A stretch of DNA of 64,000 nucleotides from Ensifer oleiphilus (GTDB lineage Bacteria > Pseudomonadota > Alphaproteobacteria > Rhizobiales > Rhizobiaceae): the NCBI RefSeq assembly GCF_013371465.1, contig NZ_JABWDU010000001.1, positions 735,794 to 799,793 of the forward strand, written 5' to 3'. Both the position numbers and the translations under genes were made by a program. A model generated the notes under the pieces. That model worked only from the letters and a program-made list of their open reading frames with translations, searched no databases and had not been told where the DNA came from. Below, one piece after another: positions 19,416 through 29,830 of this stretch (position 1 is its first letter; each line of letters begins with the position of its first letter).

Positions 19416-21251
19416 TTATGCACTTTCCCGCACATCGACAGGCAGCCCCGGCAGGATGCTCTCGCCGGTTTCCGAGGAATGATCGACATCGCGCTTGGGC
19501 TTGACCAGCGGTTCTGGACGCACGGGTTGCGAATGCAGCATGTCACGCCCGGCGGTAATGCCTTCGGCCTCCTGCAGGACGAGACGCGCTTCGTCGCGCT
19601 TGCGGATGTCGTCCATGATTGCGAGCGCCTCGTCGTTGCCGACGCCCAGTGCCTCCAGCGTCTTTCGGCCGAACAGCAGGCCGGACTCGAAGGTCTCGCG
19701 CAATTCGTAGTCGACGCCCTTTGCCCGCAGTTCGAGTGTGTGCAGCCGGTCATAGGACCGGGCGAAGATACGGGCATCCGGATATTCGGCCTGCACCAGA
19801 TCGACGATCCGGTCGGTCGTTTCCTTCTTCTGAGTGCAGATGGCGACGAGTTTCGCCCGCTCGATGCCGGCGGCGCGCAGCACGTCGAGCCGGTTGCCGT
19901 CGCCGAAGTAGATCCGGAAGCCGAAGGTCGCAGCCTGGCGAACACGGGCGGCGGAGTGGTCGATGATCGTCACGTCGCGTCCCCCGGCCAGCAGGATCTG
20001 CGCGGCGATCTGGCCAAAGCGCGAAAAGCCGATCATCAGCACGTCGGCGTCGGCCCCTTCGAAATCCTCCTCCATCTCGTCGGCCATCTCGTCCTGTTCG
20101 CGCATCAGGCGCGGGGCGAGCATGGAGGCGATCGGCGTCAGCGCCATCGACAGCGTCACGATGGCAACGAGCAGCGAGGCGTTGCCCTGGGAGAAGACGC
20201 CCGCGGTGGCAGCCGCGGTGAACAGCACGAAGCCGAACTCGCCGCCCTGCGGCAAGAGCAGGCAGACGCGCACAGCATCGTTGTGATGGGATCCGGCCAG
20301 CCGGCAGAGCCAGTAGAGCACGAAGCTCTTCACCAGCATCAGGAGCGGCACGGCGACGATGATCACCAGGTACTTGTCGATGATGATGTCGAGCTGCAGC
20401 GACAGGCCGACGGCCATGAAGAACAGCGCCTGCAGGATACCGCGAAAGGGCTCGATGTCGGCCTCGAGTTCGTGGCGATAGGAGGATTCGGCCAGAAGCA
20501 CCCCGGCAAGGAACGCGCCCATGGCCATCGAAAGGCCGGCCAGCTGCATCATCGTCGCCGCTCCCATGACGACCAGAAGCGCCGCGGCAATCATCACATC
20601 GCGCGCACCGGTGCGCGCGATGATCTGAAACAGCGGGTTCAGCAGATAGCGGCCCGCGGCGAAGAGGATGGCGATCGCGGTAATCGCGATGGCGAAATCT
20701 TCGAGCGGTGGCGTTGTATCTTCCGGTGCCTGCGCTGCCAGAAGTGGGATCAGGGCGAGCAGCGGCACGATCGCCAGGTCCTGCAGCAAGAGGATCGAGA
20801 AAGCGCGCTGGCCGAAGCGCGTGTTGCGATCGTTGCCCTCGTCAAGGATCTGCATGGCGAAGGCGGTAGAGGAAAGGGCAAGGCCGAAGCCTGCGACGAT
20901 GCTCCCGCCCCAGTCGAGCAGGCCGGTCAAGACAATCCCGTAGGAAAGGATGATGCCGGTCAGCATGACCTGTGCGGTGCCAAGACCGAAGATGTCGCGC
21001 CGCATCTGCCAGAGCCGTGACGGCTTCAGTTCCAATCCGATGATGAACAGCAGGAAGACGACGCCCAGTTCAGACACATGCAGAATTTCTTCCCCTTCGG
21101 TAATCCGCTGCGCCACCGGGCCGATAAGGATGCCGGCTGCGAGATAACCGAGGATCGTGCCGAGCCCGAGGCGCTTGAACAGAGGTGCCGCCAACACGGC
21201 GCCACCGAGCAGCATCAGCGCCTGGGTGTAAAGGATCGGGGTCGTCGTCAT
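19416..21251 (-). CDS. Monovalent cation:proton antiporter, CPA2 family, with RCK domain (KefB/YbaL-like)
   Basis: A 611-residue inner-membrane protein. Residues 1-390 contain about 12 hydrophobic helices with the Na+/H+ exchanger pattern (ILIGPVAQRITEG, FIIGLELKPSRLW, LSSTAFAMQIL). Residues about 410-530 form a Rossmann RCK/TrkA-N domain (VLMIGFSRFGQIAAQILLAGG) that would bind NAD(H) or another nucleotide and gate transport, and a tail follows. It probably exports K+ (or Na+) in exchange for protons, for pH or electrophile stress. KefB, KefC and YbaL cannot be told apart from sequence alone. It is monocistronic, divergent from pmbA. Confidence 0.88.
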   Translation of the reverse strand: MTTTPILYTQALMLLGGAVLAAPLFKRLGLGTILGYLAAGILIGPVAQRITEGEEILHVSELGVVFLLFIIGLELKPSRLWQMRRDIFGLGTAQVMLTGIILSYGIVLTGLLDWGGSIVAGFGLALSSTAFAMQILDEGNDRNTRFGQRAFSILLLQDLAIVPLLALIPLLAAQAPEDTTPPLEDFAIAITAIAILFAAGRYLLNPLFQIIARTGARDVMIAAALLVVMGAATMMQLAGLSMAMGAFLAGVLLAESSYRHELEADIEPFRGILQALFFMAVGLSLQLDIIIDKYLVIIVAVPLLMLVKSFVLYWLCRLAGSHHNDAVRVCLLLPQGGEFGFVLFTAAATAGVFSQGNASLLVAIVTLSMALTPIASMLAPRLMREQDEMADEMEEDFEGADADVLMIGFSRFGQIAAQILLAGGRDVTIIDHSAARVRQAATFGFRIYFGDGNRLDVLRAAGIERAKLVAICTQKKETTDRIVDLVQAEYPDARIFARSYDRLHTLELRAKGVDYELRETFESGLLFGRKTLEALGVGNDEALAIMDDIRKRDEARLVLQEAEGITAGRDMLHSQPVRPEPLVKPKRDVDHSSETGESILPGLPVDVRESA

Positions 21252-21401
21252 GCGTGCGGCTTTCGATATCGCCTCGTCCTGCCTTGGGCAAACGAAGGTT
21301 TCGGCGGGAGTAACATTGCGGTGTCTGGGCGGGAATCATGCCAATGCCCTTGATGCATGCTTCAGTGCACAATAAATGGGGCAGGAATGAAAGGCCACAT
21401 C

Positions 21402-22748
21402 ATGTCAGAAACGATCGATTCCGCCTCCCTCGAAAAACGCGCCGCCGAACTGGTGGACCTTGCCCGCAAGGCAGGCGCCGATGCGGCTGACGCCGTCGTC
21501 GTTCGCGGCCGCTCCCGCTCCGTCTCGGTTCGCCTCGGCAAGGTCGAGGCGACTGAAGCATCCGAAAGCGACGATTTCTCGCTGCGCGTCTTCGTCGGCA
21601 ACCGCGTCGCCAGCGTATCGGCCAATCCCGGTTTCGAACTGAAGGTGCTCGCCGAACGGGCCGTGGCGATGGCCAAGGCCTCGCCGGAAGACCCCTTCGC
21701 TTCGCTCGCCGATCCGGATCGCCTGGCGAAATCCTACCCGGATCTCCAACTCTTCGACACCAGCGAGGTTTCGACGGACGCCCTGACAGAAGCGGCACTT
21801 GCCGCCGAGGAAGCCGCGCTCGCGGTTTCCGGCGTTACCAACTCCAGCGGTGCGGGTGCGTCGGCCGGCATGGGCGGGCTGGTGCTCGTCACCTCGCATG
21901 GCTTCTCCGGCTCCTACATGGCAACACGCTTCGGCCGCTCTGTGAGCGCGATCGCCGGCGAAGGCACGAAGATGGAGCGCGACTACGATTACGACAGCCG
22001 CATCTATTTCGACGAACTGCGTGCCGCCGATGACATCGGACGGGTTGCGGGCGAGCGTGCCGTCGCGCGCATCAATCCCCGCCAGGTGCCGACCGCCAAG
22101 AACGTCACCGTCGTTTTCGATCCGCGCATGGCGCGCGGTTTTGTCGGTCACATCGCCGGCGCCATCAACGGCGCATCCGTCGCGCGCAAGACCAGTTTCT
22201 TGCGCGACATGATGGGCAAGCAGATCATGAAGGCCGGCCTGTCGGTGACCGACGATCCCCTTATCGTGCGCGGCTCGTCTTCGCGTCCCTTCGACGGCGA
22301 GGGCGTCAGCGGGGAGAGGCTGACGATGGTCGAGGATGGCGTGCTGAACCATTGGTTTCTGTCGACGTCTGCCGCACGCGAACTCGGTCTTGAGACCAAC
22401 GGTCGCGGCGTGCGCGGTGGGCCGACGGTCAATCCTGCCTCGACCAACCTCGCACTGGAGCCCGGCTCGATTTCGCGCGAAGAGCTGATCCGTAGCGTCG
22501 GAACCGGTTTCTACGTCACCGAGCTGATCGGGCAGGGCGTCAACATGGTGACCGGCGAATACAGCCGCGGCGCTTCGGGCTTCTGGATTGAAAACGGCGA
22601 ATTGTCTTTTGCCGTGTCTGAAGTCACGATCGCTTCGAACCTCAAGCAGATGTTCATGGCCATCACGCCGGCCGACGACATCGACAGGAAGTTCGGGGTT
22701 GCCGCGCCGACGCTCGCCATCGAAGGCATGACGCTCGCCGGTCTGTAA
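21402..22748 (+). CDS. pmbA: Metalloprotease-family protein TldE/PmbA
   Basis: A 448-residue member of the TldD/PmbA (U62) family, which forms a heterodimer with TldD and cleaves unfolded or modified peptides such as microcin precursors. Typical stretches are seen: VSVRLGKVEATEASESDD near the start, MARGFVGHIAGAINGASVA, and ENGELSFAVSEVTIASNL near the end. PmbA lacks the metal-binding HExxxH of TldD, as here. The ATG at 21402 (MSETIDSASLEKRA) is preferred; ATG 21387 with AGGA directly before it is an alternative. Together with the phosphatase-family gene 61 nt downstream and DUF4170 it precedes the lipid A genes. Confidence 0.9.
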   Translation: MSETIDSASLEKRAAELVDLARKAGADAADAVVVRGRSRSVSVRLGKVEATEASESDDFSLRVFVGNRVASVSANPGFELKVLAERAVAMAKASPEDPFASLADPDRLAKSYPDLQLFDTSEVSTDALTEAALAAEEAALAVSGVTNSSGAGASAGMGGLVLVTSHGFSGSYMATRFGRSVSAIAGEGTKMERDYDYDSRIYFDELRAADDIGRVAGERAVARINPRQVPTAKNVTVVFDPRMARGFVGHIAGAINGASVARKTSFLRDMMGKQIMKAGLSVTDDPLIVRGSSSRPFDGEGVSGERLTMVEDGVLNHWFLSTSAARELGLETNGRGVRGGPTVNPASTNLALEPGSISREELIRSVGTGFYVTELIGQGVNMVTGEYSRGASGFWIENGELSFAVSEVTIASNLKQMFMAITPADDIDRKFGVAAPTLAIEGMTLAGL

Positions 22749-22809
22749 GCTGCGCACGTCGATGCCATGACAAAAGCGTTCGGCGACATGCCGGCGCATA
22801 AGGATTTGA

Positions 22810-23625
22810 ATGTCAGACAAAGCACCATCGATCGCGACGTGGAAGGAGGATCTGGATCTGATCCTTTCCGCCGCGATCGCCGCGGGCGAGACCGCGCTGC
22901 GCTACTTCCGCAACAAGCCCGATGTACGCTGGAAGAACGAGGGACGTTCGCCGGTCAGCGAGGCCGATATCGCCGCCAACGATATTCTGAAGGAACGCCT
23001 GCTTCTCGCTCGCCCGAACTACGGCTGGCTCTCGGAAGAGACCGACGACGACCAGAGCCGTCTGTCCTGCGAGGCGGTCTTCGTCGTGGATCCTATCGAC
23101 GGCACCCGCGCCTTCATCGCCGGCAAGGATCTCTGGTGCGTGAGTGTCGCTGTCGTCCACCGAGGTCTGCCTGTCGCCGGCGTGCTCTATGCGCCGGCGC
23201 TCGACGAGGTCTATGAGGCAACCTTGAATGGCCCGGCGCTGAAGAACGGCGCGAGCATCCGTGTGCGTGACGTCCAGGACGGCGATGCCCTGCACGTGGC
23301 GGTCGCCGAAGACATCGTTTCGAGCCTGGCGCCTTCCTTCCGCAACGGCATCGTTCGGGTGCCGCATGTACCGTCGCTGGCCTACCGGCTGGCAATGGTT
23401 GCCGATGGCCGGATCGACGGCACGGTGGTCAAGAAGAATTCCCATGATTGGGATCTCGCCGCCGCTGATCTCATCCTTGAAAGGGCGGGCGGAGGGCTCA
23501 ATACACTTCAATCCCAGGCTCTGTCCTACAATCGCCCCAATGTGGTTCATGGCCTTCTTTGCGCGGCGTCGAAGGCGGCGTTGCCGGGATTGCTTGCCGC
23601 GTCCAGGACCCTTGAGGGCCATTGA
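22810..23625 (+). CDS. Inositol monophosphatase-family enzyme (CysQ/PAP-phosphatase-like)
   Basis: A 271-residue magnesium-dependent phosphatase. Metal-binding motifs are complete: WLSEET (Glu), DPIDGTRAF (Asp-x-Ile-Asp-Gly-Thr) and DWDLAAADLI near residue 218. The family includes inositol-1-phosphatase, fructose bisphosphatase and 3'(2'),5'-bisphosphate nucleotidase (CysQ); sequence alone does not fix the substrate. The start ATG is at 22810. It lies 61 nt after pmbA and 58 nt before DUF4170, probably on the same transcript. Confidence 0.85.
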   Translation: MSDKAPSIATWKEDLDLILSAAIAAGETALRYFRNKPDVRWKNEGRSPVSEADIAANDILKERLLLARPNYGWLSEETDDDQSRLSCEAVFVVDPIDGTRAFIAGKDLWCVSVAVVHRGLPVAGVLYAPALDEVYEATLNGPALKNGASIRVRDVQDGDALHVAVAEDIVSSLAPSFRNGIVRVPHVPSLAYRLAMVADGRIDGTVVKKNSHDWDLAAADLILERAGGGLNTLQSQALSYNRPNVVHGLLCAASKAALPGLLAASRTLEGH

Positions 23626-23683
23626 CCTTTCGGGCCGAATGCCGCAAACCAACGCCCATATCCTATAAGAAAATGGAACTCCA

Positions 23684-23920
23684 ATGGCTCACGACTCCGA
23701 GAAGAAACAACGTCTGCATCTGGTCTTTGGTGGTGAACTGACCACGCTCACCGATGTTCATTTTCGTGACCTGGACAAGCTCGATATCGTCGGCATTTTT
23801 CCTGACTACGAAAGCGCGCACATTGCCTGGAAGTCGAAGGCGCAGATGACCGTCGACAATGCGCATATGCGGTATTTCATCGTTCATATGCATCGCCTGC
23901 TCGATCCGGAAAACGATTGA
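23684..23920 (+). CDS. DUF4170 small protein
   Basis: A 78-residue soluble protein of the DUF4170 type that in alphaproteobacteria sits just before waaA. It has a mixed alpha/beta pattern (LHLVFGGEL, FRDLDKLDIVGIFPDY, AHMRYFIVHMHRLLDPE) and no known motif. The start ATG is at 23684. Position suggests a link to lipopolysaccharide core/lipid A synthesis, which is inference from context only. Confidence 0.8.
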   Translation: MAHDSEKKQRLHLVFGGELTTLTDVHFRDLDKLDIVGIFPDYESAHIAWKSKAQMTVDNAHMRYFIVHMHRLLDPEND

Positions 23921-24011
23921 TGCCGATGCCGAGGGCATGCGTGGCGCGTTCCTGCGCGCTCGCTGCGTCTGACCTTCGCCCGAGCTTTGCATCGGGCGGG
24001 GGACTGAAGCC

Positions 24012-25325
24012 ATGAGCAGCTTTCGCGCCCGACTGGCGCTTTCGAGCTATCGCTGGATCGGTTCGGCGATCTATCCGTTCGTGTGGTCCTATCTTGCCCT
24101 GCGCGCCGCGAAGGGCAAGGAGGACCCGGTCCGTCGCCGCGAGCGCTACGGTTATGCCAGCGTGCCGCGGCCGCAGGGTCCGCTCGTCTGGTTCCATGCC
24201 GCAAGCGTCGGCGAGACGAATGCGGTCATCCCGCTGATCAAGGAAATCCATCGCCGCGGCATCAACGTCGTCCTGACGACCGGCACGACCACTTCGGCAC
24301 GGGTCGCGGCCGGGCGCCTGGGTTCGGCGGTTATCCACCAGTACGTGCCGCTCGATTTCAAGCCGGCGGTCAACCGCTTCCTTGAATACTGGCAGCCGGA
24401 TCTGGCGATCATCGCCGAGTCCGAGATCTGGCCGATGACGATCCTCGAACTCGGGCGGCGCCACATCCCGCAGGTTCTGGTCAACGGACGGCTTTCCGAC
24501 CGGACATTCGCCCGCTGGAAGAAACGGCCGGCGCTCGCCGACGCGTTGTTTGAGAACCTCGCGCTGGTCATCGCGCAATCCGATGTCGACGCCGAGCGCT
24601 TTCGCACGCTGGGCGCCCTGCCGGTGATGGTCTCGGGCAACCTGAAGGTCGATACCGACGCACCCCCGCACGATCCGCAAGCGTTGAAGGAGTATCGCCA
24701 GCAGATCGGCACCCGCAAGACCTGGGCCGCGATCTCGACCTTCGACGGCGAAGAGGCTGCGGCCGGCGTCGTGCATCGCGCGCTGAAGGAACGCACCGGC
24801 CTGCTGACCATCATCGTGCCGCGGCACCCCGAGCGCAGCGATGCGATCGAGGCGGCGCTGGCGGGCAAGGGGCTGAAGGTCGCGCGTCGTACCCGCCGCG
24901 ACCCGCTGACACCCGACGTCGATATCTTCCTTGGCGATACGATCGGCGAGATGGGGCTCTATCTGCGCCTGACCGAAGTGGCTTTTGTCGGCCGTTCGCT
25001 GTTTGCCGAAGGCGGACAGAACCCGCTCGAGCCGGCCATGCTCGGCTGCGCCGTTCTTTCTGGCGGCAACGTCCAGAACTTTCGCGAGACCTATCAGATG
25101 CTCGCCAAGAACGGCAGCGCCAAGATCGTCCGCGATGTCGAGATGCTGGCCAAGGGCGTCAACTATCTGCTCGCCAACGACGACATGCGTCGCTCGATGA
25201 TCGATGCCGGCCTCGAAACCGTGCAAGAAATGCGCGGCGCGCTGTCGGCGACGATGAAGGGGCTCGAGCCCTATATCAATCCGCTCGTCGTCAAGGCACG
25301 GCTCGAGCCGCGCAACGACCTTTGA
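24012..25325 (+). CDS. waaA: 3-deoxy-D-manno-octulosonic acid (Kdo) transferase
   Basis: A 437-residue inner-membrane-associated glycosyltransferase that attaches Kdo from CMP-Kdo to lipid IVA. An N-terminal hydrophobic stretch (AIYPFVWSYLALRA) anchors it; the GT30 N-domain has WFHAASVGETNAV with the catalytic Glu, and the C-domain has IVPRHPER and AEGGQNPLEPAMLG. Length is normal. The start ATG at 24012 is 91 nt after DUF4170; the HAD phosphatase gene follows after 25 nt and lpxK further on, forming a lipid A/core block. Confidence 0.95.
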   Translation: MSSFRARLALSSYRWIGSAIYPFVWSYLALRAAKGKEDPVRRRERYGYASVPRPQGPLVWFHAASVGETNAVIPLIKEIHRRGINVVLTTGTTTSARVAAGRLGSAVIHQYVPLDFKPAVNRFLEYWQPDLAIIAESEIWPMTILELGRRHIPQVLVNGRLSDRTFARWKKRPALADALFENLALVIAQSDVDAERFRTLGALPVMVSGNLKVDTDAPPHDPQALKEYRQQIGTRKTWAAISTFDGEEAAAGVVHRALKERTGLLTIIVPRHPERSDAIEAALAGKGLKVARRTRRDPLTPDVDIFLGDTIGEMGLYLRLTEVAFVGRSLFAEGGQNPLEPAMLGCAVLSGGNVQNFRETYQMLAKNGSAKIVRDVEMLAKGVNYLLANDDMRRSMIDAGLETVQEMRGALSATMKGLEPYINPLVVKARLEPRNDL

Positions 25326-25350
25326 CCGCACCGGGAGACTTGAGATCACC

Positions 25351-26055
25351 ATGAGCGCACCGACAGCCATTGCCGGCATCCTGTTCGACAAGGACGGCAC
25401 GCTGCTCGACTATGCCAAGAGTTGGGTGCCGGTGAACTACGAGCTGGCGAAGATCGCCGCCAAGGGCGATGAGGCCCTGGCCCGCACGCTGCTGAAGGCG
25501 GGCGGCATGGATGCGGACACCGGCCACGTGCTGCCCGACAGCCTGCTTGCCGCCGGCAACACCGTCGAGATCGCGACCGGGTTCGTCAACGCCGGTGCGC
25601 CGTTCACCGTGGAAGCGCTGACGACGCTGTTCGACGGCTTGTTTGCCCGCTCCGCCGAATATGCGGTGCCGGTCACCGACCTCGGTTCGTTCTTCGCCGG
25701 CCTGCATGCCAAGGGCTATCGTCTCGGTGTCGCCTCCAGCGACAACGAGCGCTCGATCCGCGAGACAGCCCGCCGCTTCGGCTTCGACGGCTATCTGCAT
25801 TACATAGCCGGTTACGACAGCGGCTATGGCGTCAAGCCGGAGCCCGGCATGGTGCTCGGCTTCTGCGCCGCCACCGGGCTCGAGCCGCAACAGGTCGTGG
25901 TCGTCGGCGACAACAATCACGACATGAACATGGGCCGCAGCGCCGGCGTCGGCATGACGGTGGCGGTGCTCACGGGCACCGGCTCGCGCCAGTCGCTCGC
26001 CGCAGCGTCGGACCATTGCTTGGCCGACATCACCGAGCTTGAAGCCGTCCTCTAG
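25351..26055 (+). CDS. HAD-family phosphatase, phosphoglycolate phosphatase-like
   Basis: A 234-residue HAD subclass IA hydrolase. The nucleophile motif ILFDKDGTLLDY is at residues 8-19 (DxDGT); motif II is GVASSDN, and the magnesium-binding motif VVVGDNNHDMNMGRSAGV is near residue 185. A helical cap lies between motifs I and II. It is positioned between waaA and lpxK, so it may act in lipid A or sugar phosphate metabolism, but the substrate is not deducible; Gph (phosphoglycolate) is the closest named family. The start ATG is at 25351. Confidence 0.82.
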   Translation: MSAPTAIAGILFDKDGTLLDYAKSWVPVNYELAKIAAKGDEALARTLLKAGGMDADTGHVLPDSLLAAGNTVEIATGFVNAGAPFTVEALTTLFDGLFARSAEYAVPVTDLGSFFAGLHAKGYRLGVASSDNERSIRETARRFGFDGYLHYIAGYDSGYGVKPEPGMVLGFCAATGLEPQQVVVVGDNNHDMNMGRSAGVGMTVAVLTGTGSRQSLAAASDHCLADITELEAVL

Positions 26056-26330
26056 GTTTTTTGCCGAGCTAGCGTCGCGGGGTGACGGGCATTGCCCTTC
26101 ACTCCCCAACATTCTGATCGAGGAGCTTGAACGGCGCCTTGCCGTGGAGAGCAGCACCCTGAGTTAGGCGAGAGGTCTGACGGAACCGCATAGTGTCTTG
26201 TGCCGCTTGCCTTTTTCCGCGTTCTGACGTTTTTTGTCGGCCAACAATGCCGTCGCCGTTTTTTGGGCAGCGATAGCCACGATGTGCATCGTCCTTCCCG
26301 GAAGGACCAGACGGGGTTACGGAAAGAACT

Positions 26331-27371
26331 ATGGTATCGGAAGCGCCGCCGTTCTGGTGGACCAAGGCGGATTGGCGTGCCCGGGCATTGTGGCCGTTTT
26401 CCTGGATTTATGGACGCGTTGCCGGCCTGCGCATGGACCGCGCCCGTCGCGCTTCCGTGCCGGTCCCGATCATTTGCATCGGTAATTTTACCGTCGGCGG
26501 CGCCGGCAAGACGCCGACGGCGATCGCACTTGCGCGCGCCGTCAAGGCGAAGGGGCTGAAGCCCGGATTCCTCAGTCGTGGTTATGGCGGTTCACTCGAT
26601 GTGACGACGGTCGTCGAACCCGAGCACCACAGGGCACGCGACGTCGGCGATGAGCCACTGCTGCTGTCGCGTGAGGCGTTGACGGTCGTCTGCCGTCGCC
26701 GCGTCGATGGCGCCCGCCGGCTGGTCGCCGAGGGCGTCGACATCATCATCATGGACGATGGTTTCCAGAGCGCGCGTCTCGCCTTCGACTTTGCCCTTCT
26801 GGTCATCGATTCCCGCCGCGGCATCGGCAACGGGTACCTCGTCCCGTCGGGGCCCGTGCGGGCACCCATCTCCAAGCAGCTGCGCCATGCGACGGCCCTG
26901 TTGAAGATCGGAGGCGGCGCCGAAGCCGACGCCTTGATCCGCCGTGCCGCGCGGGCAGGCAAGCAGATCTACGAAGCGGAGGTCGTGCGCCTCGACGACG
27001 GCTCGCTGAACGGCGTCAAGGTGCTGGCCTGGGCCGGCATCGCCGACCCGGAGAAATTCTATCGCACCGTGCGCGAAACCGGTGCCGTGATCGAGGAAAC
27101 CCGAAGTTTCCCCGACCATCATCATTTCTCGGAGGACGAGATATCGGACCTGCTCGACCGCGCCGCGGCACTCGGCTGCACCCTCGTGACTACCGCCAAG
27201 GACATGGTTCGTCTTGAGCCGGGCCACGGCCGGGCGGCGGAGCTGGCGGCAGCCAGTCGGGTGATCGAAATCGACGTGCGCTTCGACGATCCGACGGCAC
27301 CGGCAAAGATCGTGACATCAGCGCTGTCGGCGGCACGCGCCCGAAAGCTGCGGGAAGCAGAGCAGAAGTAA
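26331..27371 (+). CDS. lpxK: Tetraacyldisaccharide 4'-kinase
   Basis: A 346-residue membrane-bound P-loop kinase that phosphorylates the 4' position of the lipid A disaccharide. The N-terminal amphipathic segment [14 protein letters not shown] is followed by the Walker A motif [13 protein letters not shown] (about residue 52), a DDGFQ element ([13 protein letters not shown]) and [11 protein letters not shown]. Length is normal. ATG at 26331 with GGAAAG upstream. The preceding 275 nt contain nothing recognised. It converges with the DUF2093 gene 16 nt away. Confidence 0.96.
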   Translation: MVSEAPPFWWTKADWRARALWPFSWIYGRVAGLRMDRARRASVPVPIICIGNFTVGGAGKTPTAIALARAVKAKGLKPGFLSRGYGGSLDVTTVVEPEHHRARDVGDEPLLLSREALTVVCRRRVDGARRLVAEGVDIIIMDDGFQSARLAFDFALLVIDSRRGIGNGYLVPSGPVRAPISKQLRHATALLKIGGGAEADALIRRAARAGKQIYEAEVVRLDDGSLNGVKVLAWAGIADPEKFYRTVRETGAVIEETRSFPDHHHFSEDEISDLLDRAAALGCTLVTTAKDMVRLEPGHGRAAELAAASRVIEIDVRFDDPTAPAKIVTSALSAARARKLREAEQK

Positions 27372-27387
27372 TTTTCCTGGAAATGGT

Positions 27388-27621
27388 TTAGCGGCGCTGG
27401 TTCGGCAGGGCGCCGGCGCGTTTCTCGGCTTCGAGCGATGCTTCCGCATCGATGTAGGGCTCCTGGCGAGCGACGCTCCAGTAGCGCAATTCGTCGACCG
27501 GAATGGTCTTGCCCGTCATCGCGCAGATGACGTGAGACCCGGCAAGAACGATCTGGAAGTCGCCGTCGAGATAACGGATCTTCGCTTCGCGCGAGGCGCT
27601 TCCTTCAAACCGGTTCATCAT
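27388..27621 (-). CDS. DUF2093 small protein
   Basis: A 77-residue protein of the DUF2093 type found in Rhizobiales, with the typical core KIRYLDGDFQIVLAGSHVIC and GKTIPVDELRYWSV. It looks like a small beta-rich domain; two cysteine-free hydrophobic strands but no signal or membrane segment. The function is unknown. The frame starts at 27621 with two adjacent ATGs (MMNRFEG). It lies downstream of mutL on the same strand, 94 nt after the mutL stop. Confidence 0.8.
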   Translation of the reverse strand: MMNRFEGSASREAKIRYLDGDFQIVLAGSHVICAMTGKTIPVDELRYWSVARQEPYIDAEASLEAEKRAGALPNQRR

Positions 27622-27715
27622 CGTCTATGCCCATTCCGTCTTCTTGGTCTGGTCTCTGATCTAGCCCGGCGTTCGCCAAAATGCCAGCGCATTTCGCCTT
27701 CCCGATCGTCCGCGG

Positions 27716-29524
27716 TCAGCTCCGGCCGAACAGCCGCTCGATGTCGGAGAGCTTCAGCTCGATATAGGTGGGTCTGCCGTGGTTGCACTGGCCGGAGCCG
27801 GGCGTTGCTTCCATCTGGCGCAGGAGCGCGTTCATTTCCTCGGTGCGCATCCGGCGGCCCGAGCGGACCGAGCCATGGCAGGCCATCGTTGCGGCGAGAT
27901 ATTCAAGACGGCTTGAAAGCCCGTTGGCCGTATCCCATTCGGCAATCTCGTCGGCGAGCTGGCGCACGAGGCCCGCGGCATCCATCTCGCCCAGCATCGC
28001 CGGCGTTTCCCTGACTGCGATAGCCCCTGGCCCGAAGCGCTCGATGCCGAGACCGAGGCGACCCAGTTCGTGTGCATGCGTCATCAGCCGGTCGCAATCG
28101 TCTTCCGAAAGATCGACGATTTCCGGGATCAGCAACGACTGGGCGGCAACCGGCTTAGAATGAAGCGCCGTTCGCATGGTTTCGAACACGAGACGTTCGT
28201 GCGCGGCATGCTGGTCGACGATGACAAGGCCGTCCTGGGTCTGCGCGACGATGTAGTTTTCGTGAAGCTGGGCGCGCACGGCACCAAGCGGAAACGATTG
28301 CGGCGCGGGCGCGTCCGCGACGGTCCGTTGAGGTTCGGGTGAAAGTGATGCCGTGCGGGCCGACGGGGCGGAGAAGGCGGCAAAGCTCGCCTGCGGCGTC
28401 TCGGACAGGCCGCGAAGCATGGTATCGAAATGCGTCGGCCGGGAAGGAGAGGTCTCCGCGCTCCAGGGCTGCTGCGGTCGATACTGCCCGGAGCGGAACG
28501 CTTGCATCATTCCGCTCGCGCCCGTCGTCGACGCCCGGTCGCCCTCGCGCGCCAGAGCCTGGCGGATCGCGCCGATGATCAGCCCTCGGATGAGGCCTGG
28601 ATCGCGGAAGCGGACATCTGATTTTGCCGGATGCACGTTGACGTCGACGAGCGCCGGGTCAAGCGTGATCGACAGAACCGCCACGGGATAGCGGCCATGC
28701 GGGATCGTTTCGGAATAGGCCGCGCGAATGGCAGACAGCAGTTGCTTGTCCTGGACCGGGCGCCCGTTGACGAAGACATACTGCTGCAGCGAGTTGCCGC
28801 GGTTGTAGGTCGGCACGCCTGTAAAGCCTGTCAGCTTTATGTCCTCGCGCTCGGCGTCGATCTCGATGGCGTTGTCGCGAAAGTCCTTGCCGAGCACTTG
28901 CGCCATGCGCGCGAGCCGGTCGTCGCCCGTTGCCGGAAACTCCAGCGTCGTGCGATCCGACCCGGACAGCACGAAGCGCACCTTCGGAAATGCAATCGCC
29001 ATGCGCCGCACGACGTCAGAGATCGCGGATGCCTCGGCCTTTTCCGACTTCATGAACTTGAGCCGGGCAGGCGTCGCAAAGAACAGGTCGCGGACTTCGA
29101 CGACCGTGCCGGTATTGGCAGGCGACGGGCGCACGGGATCCGTCCTGCCGCCGGCGATGGTGATGACGGCGCCCTCGGCCGCACCGGCCGTTCGGGTGGT
29201 GATCGAAAGCCGGGAGACCGACCCGATCGAGGGCAGGGCCTCGCCGCGAAATCCGAGCGTACGAATATCGAACAGGTTGTCGTCCAGCTTCGACGTGCAG
29301 TGCCGCTTGACGGCCAGCTCCAGATCCGCGGGCTGCATGCCGGCGCCATTGTCGGTCACGCGCAGCAGCGTCTTGCCGCCACCGGCGGTGGCGATCTCGA
29401 TCCTGGTCGCACCGGCGTCGAGCGCGTTCTCGATCAGCTCCTTAGCGGCACTGGCCGGACGTTCGATGACTTCGCCGGCGGCGATCTGATTGATGAGGGT
29501 TTCGGAGAGCTGCTTGATGGCCAT
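27716..29524 (-). CDS. mutL: DNA mismatch repair protein MutL
   Basis: A 602-residue GHKL ATPase coupling MutS mismatch recognition to repair. The N-terminal ATPase has [24 protein letters not shown] split over motif I (Glu/Asn), DNGAGM and [12 protein letters not shown]. The C-terminal domain carries [12 protein letters not shown], the DQHAxxExxxxE metal-binding motif of MutL proteins with endonuclease activity, and ACHGSVRSG and CNHGRPT. That fits bacteria without MutH, where MutL itself nicks the strand. The ATG is at 29522-29524 in the complement. Confidence 0.96.
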   Translation of the reverse strand: MAIKQLSETLINQIAAGEVIERPASAAKELIENALDAGATRIEIATAGGGKTLLRVTDNGAGMQPADLELAVKRHCTSKLDDNLFDIRTLGFRGEALPSIGSVSRLSITTRTAGAAEGAVITIAGGRTDPVRPSPANTGTVVEVRDLFFATPARLKFMKSEKAEASAISDVVRRMAIAFPKVRFVLSGSDRTTLEFPATGDDRLARMAQVLGKDFRDNAIEIDAEREDIKLTGFTGVPTYNRGNSLQQYVFVNGRPVQDKQLLSAIRAAYSETIPHGRYPVAVLSITLDPALVDVNVHPAKSDVRFRDPGLIRGLIIGAIRQALAREGDRASTTGASGMMQAFRSGQYRPQQPWSAETSPSRPTHFDTMLRGLSETPQASFAAFSAPSARTASLSPEPQRTVADAPAPQSFPLGAVRAQLHENYIVAQTQDGLVIVDQHAAHERLVFETMRTALHSKPVAAQSLLIPEIVDLSEDDCDRLMTHAHELGRLGLGIERFGPGAIAVRETPAMLGEMDAAGLVRQLADEIAEWDTANGLSSRLEYLAATMACHGSVRSGRRMRTEEMNALLRQMEATPGSGQCNHGRPTYIELKLSDIERLFGRS

Positions 29525-29830
29525 CGCCTATTTTCCCGGATTCGGCGACGGAACGGAAGCGAAAATAAAGGTCTGTCCCCGTCCGCTTGCCTGGATCTCC
29601 GAGCTTTGGTTGTGCAACCACTTGGTGCACCCAAAAATGAGGTGCGGATTTAATTGCCCCTTAATATTCTGCTGCGATTTTCCACAACAACCTGAATGAT
29701 CACGGGTTTTGTCTTCGAAGCACTGCGGCGTTGCTGGACGTCGTGTCACCCCGCTCGAAGGCCTGCCTTCCCAGGCAATCCCAGCATGTCCCGAACTGAA
29801 ACCGCCGCAGGGGCGAGTGAGGACAGCGCA

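Noticed and set aside
26099..26365. An 88-codon minus-strand frame before lpxK.
   Set aside because: No ribosome-binding site, low complexity composition and overlap with the lpxK start.
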